Below, one piece after another: positions 17,434-25,367 of a DNA stretch of 29,359 nt. Origin of the DNA: Candidatus Hodarchaeota archaeon (GTDB taxonomy: Archaea > Asgardarchaeota > Heimdallarchaeia > Hodarchaeales > Hodarchaeaceae). The notes under the pieces are model-generated. The model worked only from the letters and a program-made list of their open reading frames with translations. It was not told where the DNA came from and made no database searches. Every line of letters starts with the position of its first letter. The first letter of the stretch is position 1. The stretch spans positions 1 through 29,359 of the forward strand of contig JAEOSR010000121.1 of assembly GCA_016840285.1 (NCBI GenBank), in the 5' to 3' direction. The position numbers were made by a program, and so were the translations under genes.

Positions 17434-17490
17434 TTTTATATACTGAATTACTCATTCAAAACATATTTATTATCCAATCTATGAGTAATT
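17434..17490 (+). promoter_or_regulatory. promoter with 10-bp inverted repeat before the adenine-deaminase-like gene
   Basis: A TATA-like TTTTATATA (17434-17442) is immediately followed by AATTACTCAT (17446-17455). Its perfect inverted copy ATGAGTAATT is at 17481-17490. Transcription should start near 17465, between the arms, so the repeat is placed as an operator would be. It could also form an RNA hairpin at the 5' end of the transcript. A pyrimidine-rich tract at 17385-17430 may terminate upstream transcription. Confidence 0.45.
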
Positions 17491-17585
17491 GACTTATTAA
17501 CATGGACTACTAATAGGAGTCATCATTTTTATATTGATTTATTGAAGGATTGTTTTTAGCTATCAATTCATTGAGTGTTTGTATA

Positions 17586-19526
17586 ATGGACTTATTAAAA
17601 ACTAGAATTGAGTTGTATGATGAATTAATTAAAGCAGCTAGAGGAGAAATAGTAATTGACACAATTATAGAGTCTGGAAACATAGTTAATGTCTTGACTG
17701 GAGAGGTTCAGCAAGGAAATATTGGTATTCATAAAGGATTCATAGTTTCACTTTTCAATAAAAATATTGATGCTCAACAAACAATTAATGCTCTTAGGAA
17801 AACTATTATTCCATCTTTTATCGACCCACATATCCATATTGAGAGTTCCATGATTTTACCAACTACTTATGCAGAGATTGTTGCACTCAACGGTACTGGT
17901 ACTATTTTTGCTGATCCTCATGAGATTGTAAATGTCATGGGTGTTGAAGGATTTAAATTAATGATCAAGAACTCAAAGAATTTACCTGCTCGAATCTTTT
18001 TTGATGTACCTACTTGTGTTCCAGCAAAAAGGGTGGCTGAGAGCTCTGGCGCGGATATTAGAGCCAATGAAATCATGGAGATGATACACCAAGGAGGGAA
18101 AAAACTAGGAGAATTAATGAGTGTTGAGGAGATAATTTCAGGTGATCCCATAATGAGAGACATTATTAAAACGGGTTGGGAGGAAGGTGTTCCTCGTGAT
18201 GCTCATTTTCATTGGCTTCTTCCTAGTTTAGCACAAGCTTTTACCTCATTAAGTTTGGGAGAAAAATTAAAACTTTATTCGGGTTTTATAGGAGGTAAAA
18301 TTCTCAGAATTAATCGTTTATATGATTTATCTGTTAACGTTCTTGTAAACAAACTCAGAAACTTGGATAATCGTTCTTTAGACACTTATCTTGTAGCTCT
18401 TGGGTTAACCGCTGATCATGAAAACTATGGACCAGAACTCCAAATAAAACTTGACCATGGCATGCGTTTAATCCTTAGTTCTCATATTTTTTCTTTCCCA
18501 GAAATGGTTCCATTATTATTACGAGTTGTTCAAAGACAACGATACAAGGATACTATTGGGATGTGTACTGATGATTTGTGGCCTGACGAACTTATTGAGA
18601 AGGGGGGTATGCTAGGATTTGTTAAAGCACTAATTAAACATGGATTAGATCCTATTGACGTTATACGATTTGCAACACTGAATAATGCTCAACGATTAGC
18701 TCAGTCTGGTATTATTGAAGCAAATTTAATAGGTTCAATAGTCCCTGGGCAAATAGCTGACTTAATTGTACTTGATGGATCTTTAAAAAAGGTGAACATT
18801 GATACAGTATTTCATGAAGGTCAAGTAGTAGCAAAAAATGGTAAATTATTGAAATATTCCCCTTCTCCAGAAGTTCCATCCCCAGCATTACAGACCGTTA
18901 AGGTGCCTGAAATTTCTGAGAAAATCTTCCAAATTCCTGCCCCCTCAAACATCAAAGATGGTATAGCAAAGACACGTGTCCTTTCTTTGCCGAAACCCCC
19001 TGCTTTACCATTTCCAGAGATAGTTGAAGAAGAGATCCCAATTGATGGATCAATTTTAGATACTGAAGGATATACAACTATAACTGTACTAAATCGTTAC
19101 ACAGACAGAAAACAACCTCCTTCAAGGGGATTAATACGTGGTTATCCTATCAATAATGGCGCATTAGCCAGTACTGTTGCTCATGACTCCCATAATTTTA
19201 TTGTATTAGGGAGTAACGTTTCAAACATGATTATTGTGGCTAAAAAAGTTATTGAAATGAATGGTGGATTAGTAGCGAGTCAAAATGGAAAAATAGTGGC
19301 TAATATTGCATTACCAGTGGGTGGCCTCATGTCCACCGCTTCACTGGAAGAATTATGTAAATCAGCTGAAAAATTTAGAATCGCTTTAGATAATTTGGGA
19401 TTAGATCCAAGTAATCCTATAATGCCATTTGCACTATTTTCATTACCAGCAGTTCCAGGTGCAAAGGTCACAGACTTAGGAATATGGGATGATCGACAAA
19501 AAAAGTTAGTTTCTATCTTTGTCTAA
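17586..19526 (+). CDS. adenine deaminase-family amidohydrolase, divergent
   Basis: 646 residues from ATG 17586 (a TTG 12 codons earlier is less likely). Adenine deaminase converts adenine to hypoxanthine and ammonia in purine salvage. Metal-site motifs are DPHIHIESSM (D80, H82, H84), FADPHEIVNVMG, TADHE (D277, H278) and CTDDLWPDEL (D329, D330). The C-terminal Ade domain is typical: STVAHDSHNFIVLG and ALPVGGLMST. The place where standard enzymes have GHAPG and then about 15 residues to the DHE motif reads PRDAHFHWLLPSL (H207, H209), followed by about 65 extra residues. The substrate pocket may therefore differ; adenine deaminase is the nearest family, but another purine-like substrate is possible. 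Confidence 0.8.
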   Translation: MDLLKTRIELYDELIKAARGEIVIDTIIESGNIVNVLTGEVQQGNIGIHKGFIVSLFNKNIDAQQTINALRKTIIPSFIDPHIHIESSMILPTTYAEIVALNGTGTIFADPHEIVNVMGVEGFKLMIKNSKNLPARIFFDVPTCVPAKRVAESSGADIRANEIMEMIHQGGKKLGELMSVEEIISGDPIMRDIIKTGWEEGVPRDAHFHWLLPSLAQAFTSLSLGEKLKLYSGFIGGKILRINRLYDLSVNVLVNKLRNLDNRSLDTYLVALGLTADHENYGPELQIKLDHGMRLILSSHIFSFPEMVPLLLRVVQRQRYKDTIGMCTDDLWPDELIEKGGMLGFVKALIKHGLDPIDVIRFATLNNAQRLAQSGIIEANLIGSIVPGQIADLIVLDGSLKKVNIDTVFHEGQVVAKNGKLLKYSPSPEVPSPALQTVKVPEISEKIFQIPAPSNIKDGIAKTRVLSLPKPPALPFPEIVEEEIPIDGSILDTEGYTTITVLNRYTDRKQPPSRGLIRGYPINNGALASTVAHDSHNFIVLGSNVSNMIIVAKKVIEMNGGLVASQNGKIVANIALPVGGLMSTASLEELCKSAEKFRIALDNLGLDPSNPIMPFALFSLPAVPGAKVTDLGIWDDRQKKLVSIFV

Positions 19527-19568
19527 GATGAAAAACAAGAAAAAATATGAATAACAACCAAGCTGTAT

Positions 19569-19638
19569 GGTTCAAACAATATTAAAATCCTTTTAGGATT
19601 AATGTGAGTATCCTACAAGTTCAAAATTACCCTGAACC
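19569..19638 (+). terminator. nested hairpins downstream of the adenine-deaminase-like gene
   Basis: AATCC (19586-19590) and GGATT (19596-19600) form a 5-bp stem with loop TTTTA. GGTTCA (19569-19574) and TGAACC (19633-19638) form a 6-bp outer stem. It lies 43 bp after the stop codon. No strong T-run follows, so the terminator role is a guess. Confidence 0.25.
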
Positions 19639-19806
19639 AAGTTTAAAATTAGTTATCTTAATCTTAACCTCAAATTTGATTGAGAATGATGTCCACTCAT
19701 TAGAATTTAAATGATTCAATAGTATCAAATTATCTTCATAAAAAATGAGTTTCTCTGCAAGAAAGATAAAAAAAGATTGCAAATTTAAATAATAATGTGA
19801 AATCTT

Positions 19807-20379
19807 GTGAGGCTAAAGCGAATAACTGTTGCGTTAACTGGGGCTTCTGGAATACAGTATGGAATTGAAGTTATCCAAGCCTTGGTAGAAAGCAAAATAG
19901 AGACACATGTCATTTTGAGCGAATGGGCGGAATTTGTGCTTCAAGATGAAGTTGGGATAGATAGTTCGAAAATCAACGAAATGGCTTTTCGGGTATATGA
20001 TAGTAAAGAAATGGATGCACCCCTTTCCAGCAGCTCAACATTGATAGATGGGATGGTAATCATACCAGCCACAGTGAAAACAGTCAGTAATATCGCCAAT
20101 GCGAATACTGAAAATCTTATCTCCCGAGCAGCAGATATAATGCTCAAAATGCGACGACCATTGATAATAGGAATACGTGAAACTCCTTTAAGTCCACCCT
20201 GTCTTCATAATATGTACAAACTCGCCACTTATGGTGCCATAATTCTTCCATTAAGTCCAGGATTTTATCATAAACCTCAAAGCATTCAGGATTTATTTGA
20301 TTTCATTACTGGGAAAGTTTTAGACTGTTTAAATATTCCAAATGAGAAATATCAGCGTTGGACCAAGAAAGAATCCTGA
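19807..20379 (+). CDS. ubiX: flavin prenyltransferase UbiX
   Basis: Makes prenylated FMN from FMN and dimethylallyl (pyro)phosphate, the cofactor required by UbiD-family decarboxylases such as the one at 9543-10847. 190 residues. The FMN-binding start is VALTGASGIQYGIEVIQAL, followed by the conserved SEWAEFVLQDE, the serine-rich SSSSTLIDGMVIIPATVKTV, and RRPLIIGIRETPLSPPCLHN with the basic and PLS residues of the family. The start is GTG 19807; an ATTTAAATAA box lies about 20 bp upstream, so the mRNA is probably leaderless. Followed after 36 bp by the IPP isomerase gene, probably co-transcribed: the isomerase makes DMAPP, the prenyl precursor UbiX uses. Confidence 0.94.
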   Translation: MRLKRITVALTGASGIQYGIEVIQALVESKIETHVILSEWAEFVLQDEVGIDSSKINEMAFRVYDSKEMDAPLSSSSTLIDGMVIIPATVKTVSNIANANTENLISRAADIMLKMRRPLIIGIRETPLSPPCLHNMYKLATYGAIILPLSPGFYHKPQSIQDLFDFITGKVLDCLNIPNEKYQRWTKKES

Positions 20380-20415
20380 GTCCTGCAACATGAATCAAAA
20401 CGAGAGAAATAAAAC

Positions 20416-21549
20416 ATGGAAACAGAATATAAAGTTTCAACTGACAAAATTGAGAAAAAAGCCAATTTAACATCAGACAGGAAGTTAGCACATATCCAAA
20501 TCTGCTTGGAACATGATGTTCAAGGTCGAAATATAACAACAGGTTTGGAGGATATCTCATTTGTGCATCATGCGACCACTGAATTGAATCTTAACGAAAT
20601 TGATTTGTCAACAGAGATTTTTAACAAAAAGCTCTCCATTCCCTTAATTATTTCAGGTATGACAGGAGGACATGATTTTGCGCATAAACTAAATGCATTC
20701 TTGTCTCAAACTGTCGAAGAAACTAATATTGGCATGGGAGTCGGCAGCCAGAGGGCAGCTCTTGAAAATGAAGAAGTTAAAGAATCATTTGATATTGTGA
20801 GAGAAAAAGCACCCACTTCCCTCATTATTGGGAATATAGGAGCAGGACAAATAGCTCAGGGGCTTACTCATGACCAATTTCAAGAACTCATTGATATGAT
20901 TCAAGCTGATGCTATTGCCGTGCATTTTAATCCCCTTCAAGAGGCCATTCAACCTGAAGGTGACACGCAATTAAAAGGGCTCCATGAAAAGATGAAACAA
21001 TTAATTCAAGCTCATCCTGTCCCTGTTATCGCCAAGGAAGTTGGTGCAGGATTTAGTCTTCATGATGTTGGACAAATTAAAAAGATGGGATTTCAAGCAA
21101 TTGATGTACAAGGAGCGGGAGGAACATCATGGGCAGGAGTAGAAGCGATTCGGACAATTTTACCCAAGTATAAGAACACAGGGGAGGTCTATTGGGATTG
21201 GGGAATCCCCACAGTGCTTAGTACAATTTTAGCTAAAAGAAATTTTGAGGGAATAATCATTGGATCTGGGGGGATAAGAAATGGATTAGATATAGCAAAA
21301 TTAATTGCCTTGGGATCGGATGCAGCAGGGATCGCTATTCCCTTTCTTTTTGCAGTTCAGCAACACTCTACGGAAGCAGTTGTACAGAAAATTGAAGAAA
21401 TTACCTATCAGCTTAGATTGGCTTGTTTCCTTACTGGGTCTCGGAGGGTTCAAGATTTAAAAAAGGCACCTCTAATGATAACTGGAAAAACAGCCGAACT
21501 CATGAAAATCTATGGACTTGATCCCTCCACTTATTATTCTAGAGAATGA
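20416..21549 (+). CDS. fni: isopentenyl-diphosphate delta-isomerase, type 2
   Basis: FMN- and NADPH-dependent enzyme interconverting IPP and DMAPP, the last step before prenyl chain synthesis. 377 residues, with a TIM-barrel layout: IPLIISGMTGGHDFAHKLN, GVGSQRAALE, LIIGNIGAGQI, HFNPLQEAIQPEGD (the QPEGD motif carries the catalytic Gln), VIAKEVGAGFS, DVQGAGGTSWAGVEAIR, and the FMN phosphate site IIGSGGIRNGLDIAKLIALG. The ~30-residue N-terminal lead is slightly longer than usual. The ATG start lies 36 bp after ubiX. Confidence 0.96.
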   Translation: METEYKVSTDKIEKKANLTSDRKLAHIQICLEHDVQGRNITTGLEDISFVHHATTELNLNEIDLSTEIFNKKLSIPLIISGMTGGHDFAHKLNAFLSQTVEETNIGMGVGSQRAALENEEVKESFDIVREKAPTSLIIGNIGAGQIAQGLTHDQFQELIDMIQADAIAVHFNPLQEAIQPEGDTQLKGLHEKMKQLIQAHPVPVIAKEVGAGFSLHDVGQIKKMGFQAIDVQGAGGTSWAGVEAIRTILPKYKNTGEVYWDWGIPTVLSTILAKRNFEGIIIGSGGIRNGLDIAKLIALGSDAAGIAIPFLFAVQQHSTEAVVQKIEEITYQLRLACFLTGSRRVQDLKKAPLMITGKTAELMKIYGLDPSTYYSRE

Positions 21550-22564
21550 ATAACAGAATAATCCTCGTTTGTGTAACAAAAGATTCAATTAATTTCTGCA
21601 TCTAATCCCATACATTTGAGAAATAAACCCTTAAATGATTTGTTATCAGAATTCATAAATATTGAAATTCCTAGATTACTAGCTAAGTCCTTTTTATACA
21701 TCAACGATAGCCATCTAATCCATTATCTTGAATGAAAAACAGATCTCCTAAATTCATATAAAATAAAAAGAAATGATGATTTTAATTGTCTTCACGCGTT
21801 TCAATCCATTAATTAGTTTTAATACCATAATTTAAAGACACAACTTAATCTTATCATCGAATCCAATCAAACAAGGCAATTCTCATATTTTGAGTCGGGG
21901 ATAATTGTGTCCAGCAATCTTAACTTCTTCTGATCCACTAACAAATTAGCACGTTTGACTGATATTTGTGCCAATACCTGATCTAAGAGGTCATTACCAT
22001 ATATTATTAGACAAATTTCCTCTGAAACAATCATTGACTCGATTACTCAAAGATTTTTGTTCTAAAAATCTGATTGGACCATAGATTATTTCATCTTATT
22101 ATCTTAGGAAAAATGGGAAATCACCCTTTGTCCTCTCGTTAAGGGCTTTTTTTCCCACCTCTCATCATGATTTAGATGTTCTACTTTTATAAGAACCCTT
22201 AAAGGAATAGCTATCTAATATCTGTAGAATAAAGGTGATAGAATACCAAAAGTCTTAAATAGTTGAATTCTAATAAAATAAATCAAAAATGAGCATGACT
22301 AACTGTGTTAAAAAAATTTCTCACGAATGATCAATACATGAATAACATAATAGAACCTGAAAGAGGCCTCAATACTAATCCCTTTTGCCATCAAATTAAG
22401 AGAAATTGTATATTGAGTGTAAGAGCTGAAGATCTTCGTTTTTACATGTATTGAGAATGTTATTAGAGATATTTATGCTTATCATTGTTTGTCAATCTAC
22501 TTAAATCATCTTGAATATGAAATAAAAGAAACCAGAAAGTATTGTTCATCGAAGGAGACGACCT
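21550..22564. other. 1-kb stretch without a convincing gene
   Basis: Very AT-rich with frequent stops in all frames. The longest coding-like item is a 55-codon minus-strand ORF at 22034-21867 (MIVSEEICLIIYGNDLLDQV...), without a good ribosome site or recognisable family. A nested inverted repeat lies at 22114-22157. A single CRISPR-repeat-like GTTTCAATCC occurs at 21798 but is not repeated. The promoter of the GNAT gene should lie in the last 100 bp. With the debris downstream, this looks like a decaying region. Confidence 0.5.
22114..22157 (+). repeat. nested inverted repeat with T-run
   Basis: Outer arms TGGGAAA (22114-22120) and TTTCCCA (22151-22157) pair perfectly. Inside, CCCTT (22124-22128) pairs with AAGGG (22141-22145), followed by a run of T. 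The shape fits an RNA hairpin or terminator, but no gene ends nearby. Confidence 0.4.
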
Positions 22565-23116
22565 ATGTATTCTGTGGACGAAATCAATCAAAATTTTCAA
22601 CACTTAGATTATTGGGAATTTCAGGTTGAATTTCGAATAAATGATCAACTCAGACGTCTAAACATTAATAGTATAGATGAAGTTTTTCTAGGTGAACATA
22701 TCTCACTAAAAAAAGCAATAGATCAAAATGAGACAATACATTGTTTTATAGATGTTGGTGAAGAAGGAGAGGTTTTTCATAAAGTTGGGAGTGTTTCACT
22801 TACATGGAAACCTGAAGCGAATGAATGCTATATCGGGACTCTTTGGATTGAACCTGAATTTCGCGGTAATGGACTTGCAACAAACATTCTAAATGAAATT
22901 ATTAATTTAGCAGATGAATTGGGAATTATCTTAACCCTCCATGCATTACCTTTTATTAATCCCGAAAATAAACCAACTGATGAAGAGATTTTAAAATTAA
23001 AACATTATTATCGACGATTTGGATTTCAGGATAATTTAGAAACAAATGGAATAGGGTTTGACTGTTTGATGGAACGTGCACCAAACGGGCATCATTATCA
23101 TTATCAAACCAATTGA
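22565..23116 (+). CDS. GNAT-family N-acetyltransferase
   Basis: 183 residues. Transfers an acyl group from acyl-CoA to an unknown amine. The CoA-binding motif A is IEPEFRGNGLATNILNEIIN, with R100-G-N-G103 as the pyrophosphate loop; the preceding strand CYIGTLWI and the motif B region KLKHYYRRFGFQDN are as expected. The ~65-residue N-terminal region is not recognised. The ATG is preceded by GGAG with good spacing. It overlaps by 4 bp the RAMP-like fragment downstream, which begins abruptly there. The substrate cannot be predicted. Confidence 0.82.
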   Translation: MYSVDEINQNFQHLDYWEFQVEFRINDQLRRLNINSIDEVFLGEHISLKKAIDQNETIHCFIDVGEEGEVFHKVGSVSLTWKPEANECYIGTLWIEPEFRGNGLATNILNEIINLADELGIILTLHALPFINPENKPTDEEILKLKHYYRRFGFQDNLETNGIGFDCLMERAPNGHHYHYQTN

Positions 23117-23460
23117 TACAATTATTCTTAAATTTCATTAAACACTACTTTTCAGGAAATTTTAACTTTGAAATTGATGTTTCAAAATGCAATGAGACTC
23201 AATTAGGCATGATCATCGAAGCTGTCATGAAATTGCATAAACTAGGAAGAGGATGTAATAGTGGATATGGTAGAATTTACATTAAACGATTTCAATTGCT
23301 AAAACGTTATGTACGAGTTTTTCCGGAATGGGAAGAGGATAGTTTTATTGTAAAGGAAGAAATCGTGGAGAGGTTTATGAAACAAGATGTCATTAAGACC
23401 CTTAAGGCTTGGCATCAATACATTAAGGAGGAAATACATGCAATTAATTCTACAGGGTAG
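23113..23460 (+). pseudogene. C-terminal fragment of a CRISPR RAMP-like protein
   Basis: 115 codons from a TTG overlapping the GNAT stop. The segment FNFEIDVSKCNETQLGMIIE, then AVMKLHKLGRGCNSGYGRI (residues 17-55), has the closing strand, 'ETQLG' helix and glycine-rich loop typical of RAMP-superfamily proteins in type III CRISPR effectors. The ferredoxin-like N-terminal domain and most of the protein, normally over 100 further residues upstream, are absent, so this is a truncated remnant. A helical tail follows the loop. No CRISPR array or cas10, cas1 or cas2 is in the window. Confidence 0.5.
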
Positions 23461-23659
23461 AATACTTACTCTGAGCATAACCAAACGACCCTCATTCTAC
23501 TTGAAAGAATGCCAAATAAGAATTATCAAGCCCCATAGACGTTATTACAGTAAAATTATTGCCTCAAAATCCATGTATCCTTATAGTCTAATTTGTTACT
23601 TAGGAGAAATTGAAGTACGATGCTTCTGTAAAACACACAAAGAAATTAAACAAAGTTAA
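23438..23659 (+). pseudogene. N-terminal fragment, possibly of a second RAMP-like protein
   Basis: 73 codons starting at ATG 23438 with a near-perfect GGAGG six bases upstream. The opening MQLILQGRILTLS resembles the first strand of RAMP proteins. Afterwards the sequence (ITKRPSFYLKECQIRII...) loses resemblance and ends at TAA 23657, so the gene appears truncated or frameshifted. Its start lies inside the 3' end of the previous fragment, as in compact cas operons. Confidence 0.35.
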
Positions 23660-23661
23660 GT

Positions 23662-24312
23662 AAGATATTAAGGATAAAATTCATTGCTCGTTTTTGGAGT
23701 GAAGGATTAGGAAAAATATACTGGATTGGAGGTCGAATTGACCGATCTCTTAAGTTAAAGAAAAGAATTCAACCCTTAAGAAAGATTAAAATTCAGAAAT
23801 GATTACCAGATCAAATCCCTAAAGTTGTACAAAAACTAATCCAATACGTATTACTTCATGATTTTTATCATTCAGAAAGACATAAGTCCAAAATATACGT
23901 TGAACCAGAAATAGAAGATCCAGAATTAAAAGAACTATTAAGACAGCATCATGAGAAGACAGATAATCCTTTAATTCAAATGTTTCAATATTATGACCGA
24001 CTAGCAGCTGGAATAACACGTAAATTCCGTTCCCCCCACACAAATCGGTATAATTGGTACGCGACAAAGAAAATTAGCTTTTCAAAACTCGCAGAAGAGA
24101 TTGCAGAGTTAGCTGACCATCCGTGGAAGCTTTACGAATACATTTATCAAAGTAATGAATTGTCGCACCTAACAGAGTCATTACAGCATGGACATACATC
24201 TCTACAAGGACATCTGCTGATAGTGACAAATTTAATAGTGCAAGACCACTTATGTGATAAGTTGGATTTATGCACCCAAAACGAGATGGAATACCGTTAT
24301 CAACATAAATGA
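23662..24312 (+). pseudogene. unrecognised gene interrupted by TGA
   Basis: One frame is coherent on both sides of a TGA at 23800-23802. Before it: FIARFWSEGLGKIYWIGGRI and KKRIQPLRKIKIQK. After it: LPDQIPKVVQKLIQYVLLHD, FYHSERHKSKIYVEPEIEDP, and on to a TGA at 24310. The total would be about 215 residues. The composition (HSERH, YVEPEIEDPELKELLRQHH, DRLAAGITRKFRSPHTNRYN) looks like a real soluble protein, possibly nucleic-acid binding given its basic clusters. No start codon follows the internal stop until ATG 23980. The position just after RAMP-like debris suggests it belonged to the same lost operon. The stop may have come from TGG (K-W-L). Confidence 0.45.
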
Positions 24313-24395
24313 AAGTAGAAGGGCTTGATATGTTGATGTTAAAGGGTTCTGCTCTAAGTTCCAGGCATGAAACTGGAAAAATCCTTAATAGCACC

Positions 24396-24447
24396 CGACC
24401 AAGGACTGGGTATGACTATTCAACTTGAAATAAGACCCTGGAGGTCG
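24396..24447 (+). promoter_or_regulatory. kink-turn in the L7Ae leader, covering the Shine-Dalgarno
   Basis: The C-helix GGG (24408-24410) pairs with CCC (24436-24438). On its 5' strand follow a 3-nt bulge TAT and GA (24414-24415), opposed by GA (24434-24435), giving the tandem G-A pairs of a kink-turn. The NC-helix TATT (24417-24420) pairs with AATA (24429-24432). The stem continues outward with CGACC (24396-24400) and GGTCG (24443-24447). The ribosome site GGAGG (24440-24444) of the L7Ae gene lies in this outer stem. L7Ae is itself a kink-turn-binding protein and is known to repress its own translation this way in Sulfolobus, so autoregulation is the natural reading. Confidence 0.75.
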
Positions 24448-24454
24448 TTAAGAA

Positions 24455-24832
24455 ATGAGTAAACCATTTTATGTGAATTATGACCAACCTGAAGGATTGG
24501 ATAGTGATGCTTTGGCGTTACTTGAGAACGTCAGCGCCGAACCAGCATTCATCCGTAAGGGGACGAACGAAACCACGAAAAGTATTGAACGTGGTGAAGC
24601 TAAATTAGTTTTTATCGCGTTAGACGTAGATCCACCCGAGATTGTTGCCCATTTACCACTTCTTTGTAAGGATAAGAAAATCCCTTACCTGTATGTTAAT
24701 AGCAAAGATGAACTTGGAAAAGCCTGTAATCTTGGAGTGAAGACTGCAAGCTGCTCAATTATTAACGAAGGTGAAGTCAAAGCCAGAATCGATAACCTTG
24801 CTGTTCGAATAAAAGAACTAGCTGGAATATAA
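24455..24832 (+). CDS. rpl7ae: ribosomal protein L7Ae (eL8), kink-turn binding
   Basis: 125 residues. Binds kink-turns in 23S rRNA, box C/D and H/ACA guide RNAs and archaeal RNase P RNA. The RNA-binding loop IRKGTNETTKSIERGEAKLV and the central LVFIALDVDPPEIVAHLP are typical, as is IPYLYVNSKDELGKACN. First gene of L7Ae-S28e-L24e, with 12 bp to S28e. GGAGG lies 10 bp before the ATG, inside the closing stem of the leader kink-turn. Confidence 0.98.
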   Translation: MSKPFYVNYDQPEGLDSDALALLENVSAEPAFIRKGTNETTKSIERGEAKLVFIALDVDPPEIVAHLPLLCKDKKIPYLYVNSKDELGKACNLGVKTASCSIINEGEVKARIDNLAVRIKELAGI

Positions 24833-24844
24833 GGAGTTGTTCCA

Positions 24845-25060
24845 ATGAGTGAAGAAGAAATCTCTATTCCAGCCGAAGTTCTACAGATTATTGGACGAAC
24901 TGGAGTAACAGGTGAGATTACACAAGTTCGTGTTCGTGTACTAGAAGGAAGAGATCGAGGTCGAATTATTGTGCGCAATGTTAAAGGCCCGATCCGAAAA
25001 AGTGACGTACTCCTGCTAAGAGAAACGGAACGAGAAGCTCGAAACTTAAAACGACCCTGA
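24845..25060 (+). CDS. rps28e: 30S ribosomal protein S28e
   Basis: 71 residues. OB-fold-like small-subunit protein found only in archaea and eukaryotes: [20 protein letters not shown], then [19 protein letters not shown] and the conserved end [20 protein letters not shown] lies just before the ATG. Co-transcribed with L7Ae. Confidence 0.98.
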   Translation: MSEEEISIPAEVLQIIGRTGVTGEITQVRVRVLEGRDRGRIIVRNVKGPIRKSDVLLLRETEREARNLKRP

Positions 25061-25095
25061 GTTAAAGATATAATTAGTTAAGATTGGTGAAAACA

Positions 25096-25299
25096 ATGGT
25101 CAGAATTTTCCCCTGTGCTTTTTGCGGACATGATATTGAGGCTGGGACAGGCATCTCATTTGTACGTAGAACCGGTCAGTTACTTCGATTTTGCAGCCGT
25201 AAATGTCGTAGATCTTTATTAGATTTTAAACGGGATCCTAGGAAGTTTAAGTGGACCAAGAAATATACACCCAAGATGCGCGCAGTATCCGAAGAATGA
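25096..25299 (+). CDS. rpl24e: 50S ribosomal protein L24e
   Basis: 67 residues from ATG 25096; the TTG and GTG codons just upstream belong to the ribosome site region (GGTGA). A zinc ribbon with CAFC (CX2C) and CSRKC (CX3C) holds the metal; FVRRTGQLLRFCSRKCRRSL and RDPRKFKWTKKY are family hallmarks. Third gene of the ribosomal operon; the usual fourth neighbour, nucleoside diphosphate kinase, is absent. Confidence 0.97.
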   Translation: MVRIFPCAFCGHDIEAGTGISFVRRTGQLLRFCSRKCRRSLLDFKRDPRKFKWTKKYTPKMRAVSEE

Positions 25300-25367
25300 G
25301 CAGTATTGACGAAATCTGGTCAACACTTGTCAGGAAGCTACCTCCCTAAAAGTAGTTCGACTAAGGA

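Noticed and set aside
21798..21826. CRISPR-repeat-like sequence beginning GTTTCAATCC.
   Set aside because: Only one copy is visible and there is no spaced repetition nearby, so it is not an array.
21867..22034. 55-codon minus-strand ORF with balanced composition.
   Set aside because: No ribosome site, no recognisable family, and the surroundings look non-coding; noted only in the intergenic entry.
11203..23802. Stop-codon reassignment or selenocysteine to explain the internal TGA and TAA codons.
   Set aside because: TGA and TAA end many intact genes in the window (for example idi, ubiX, S28e), Trp is TGG in housekeeping genes, and no SECIS-like element is evident.
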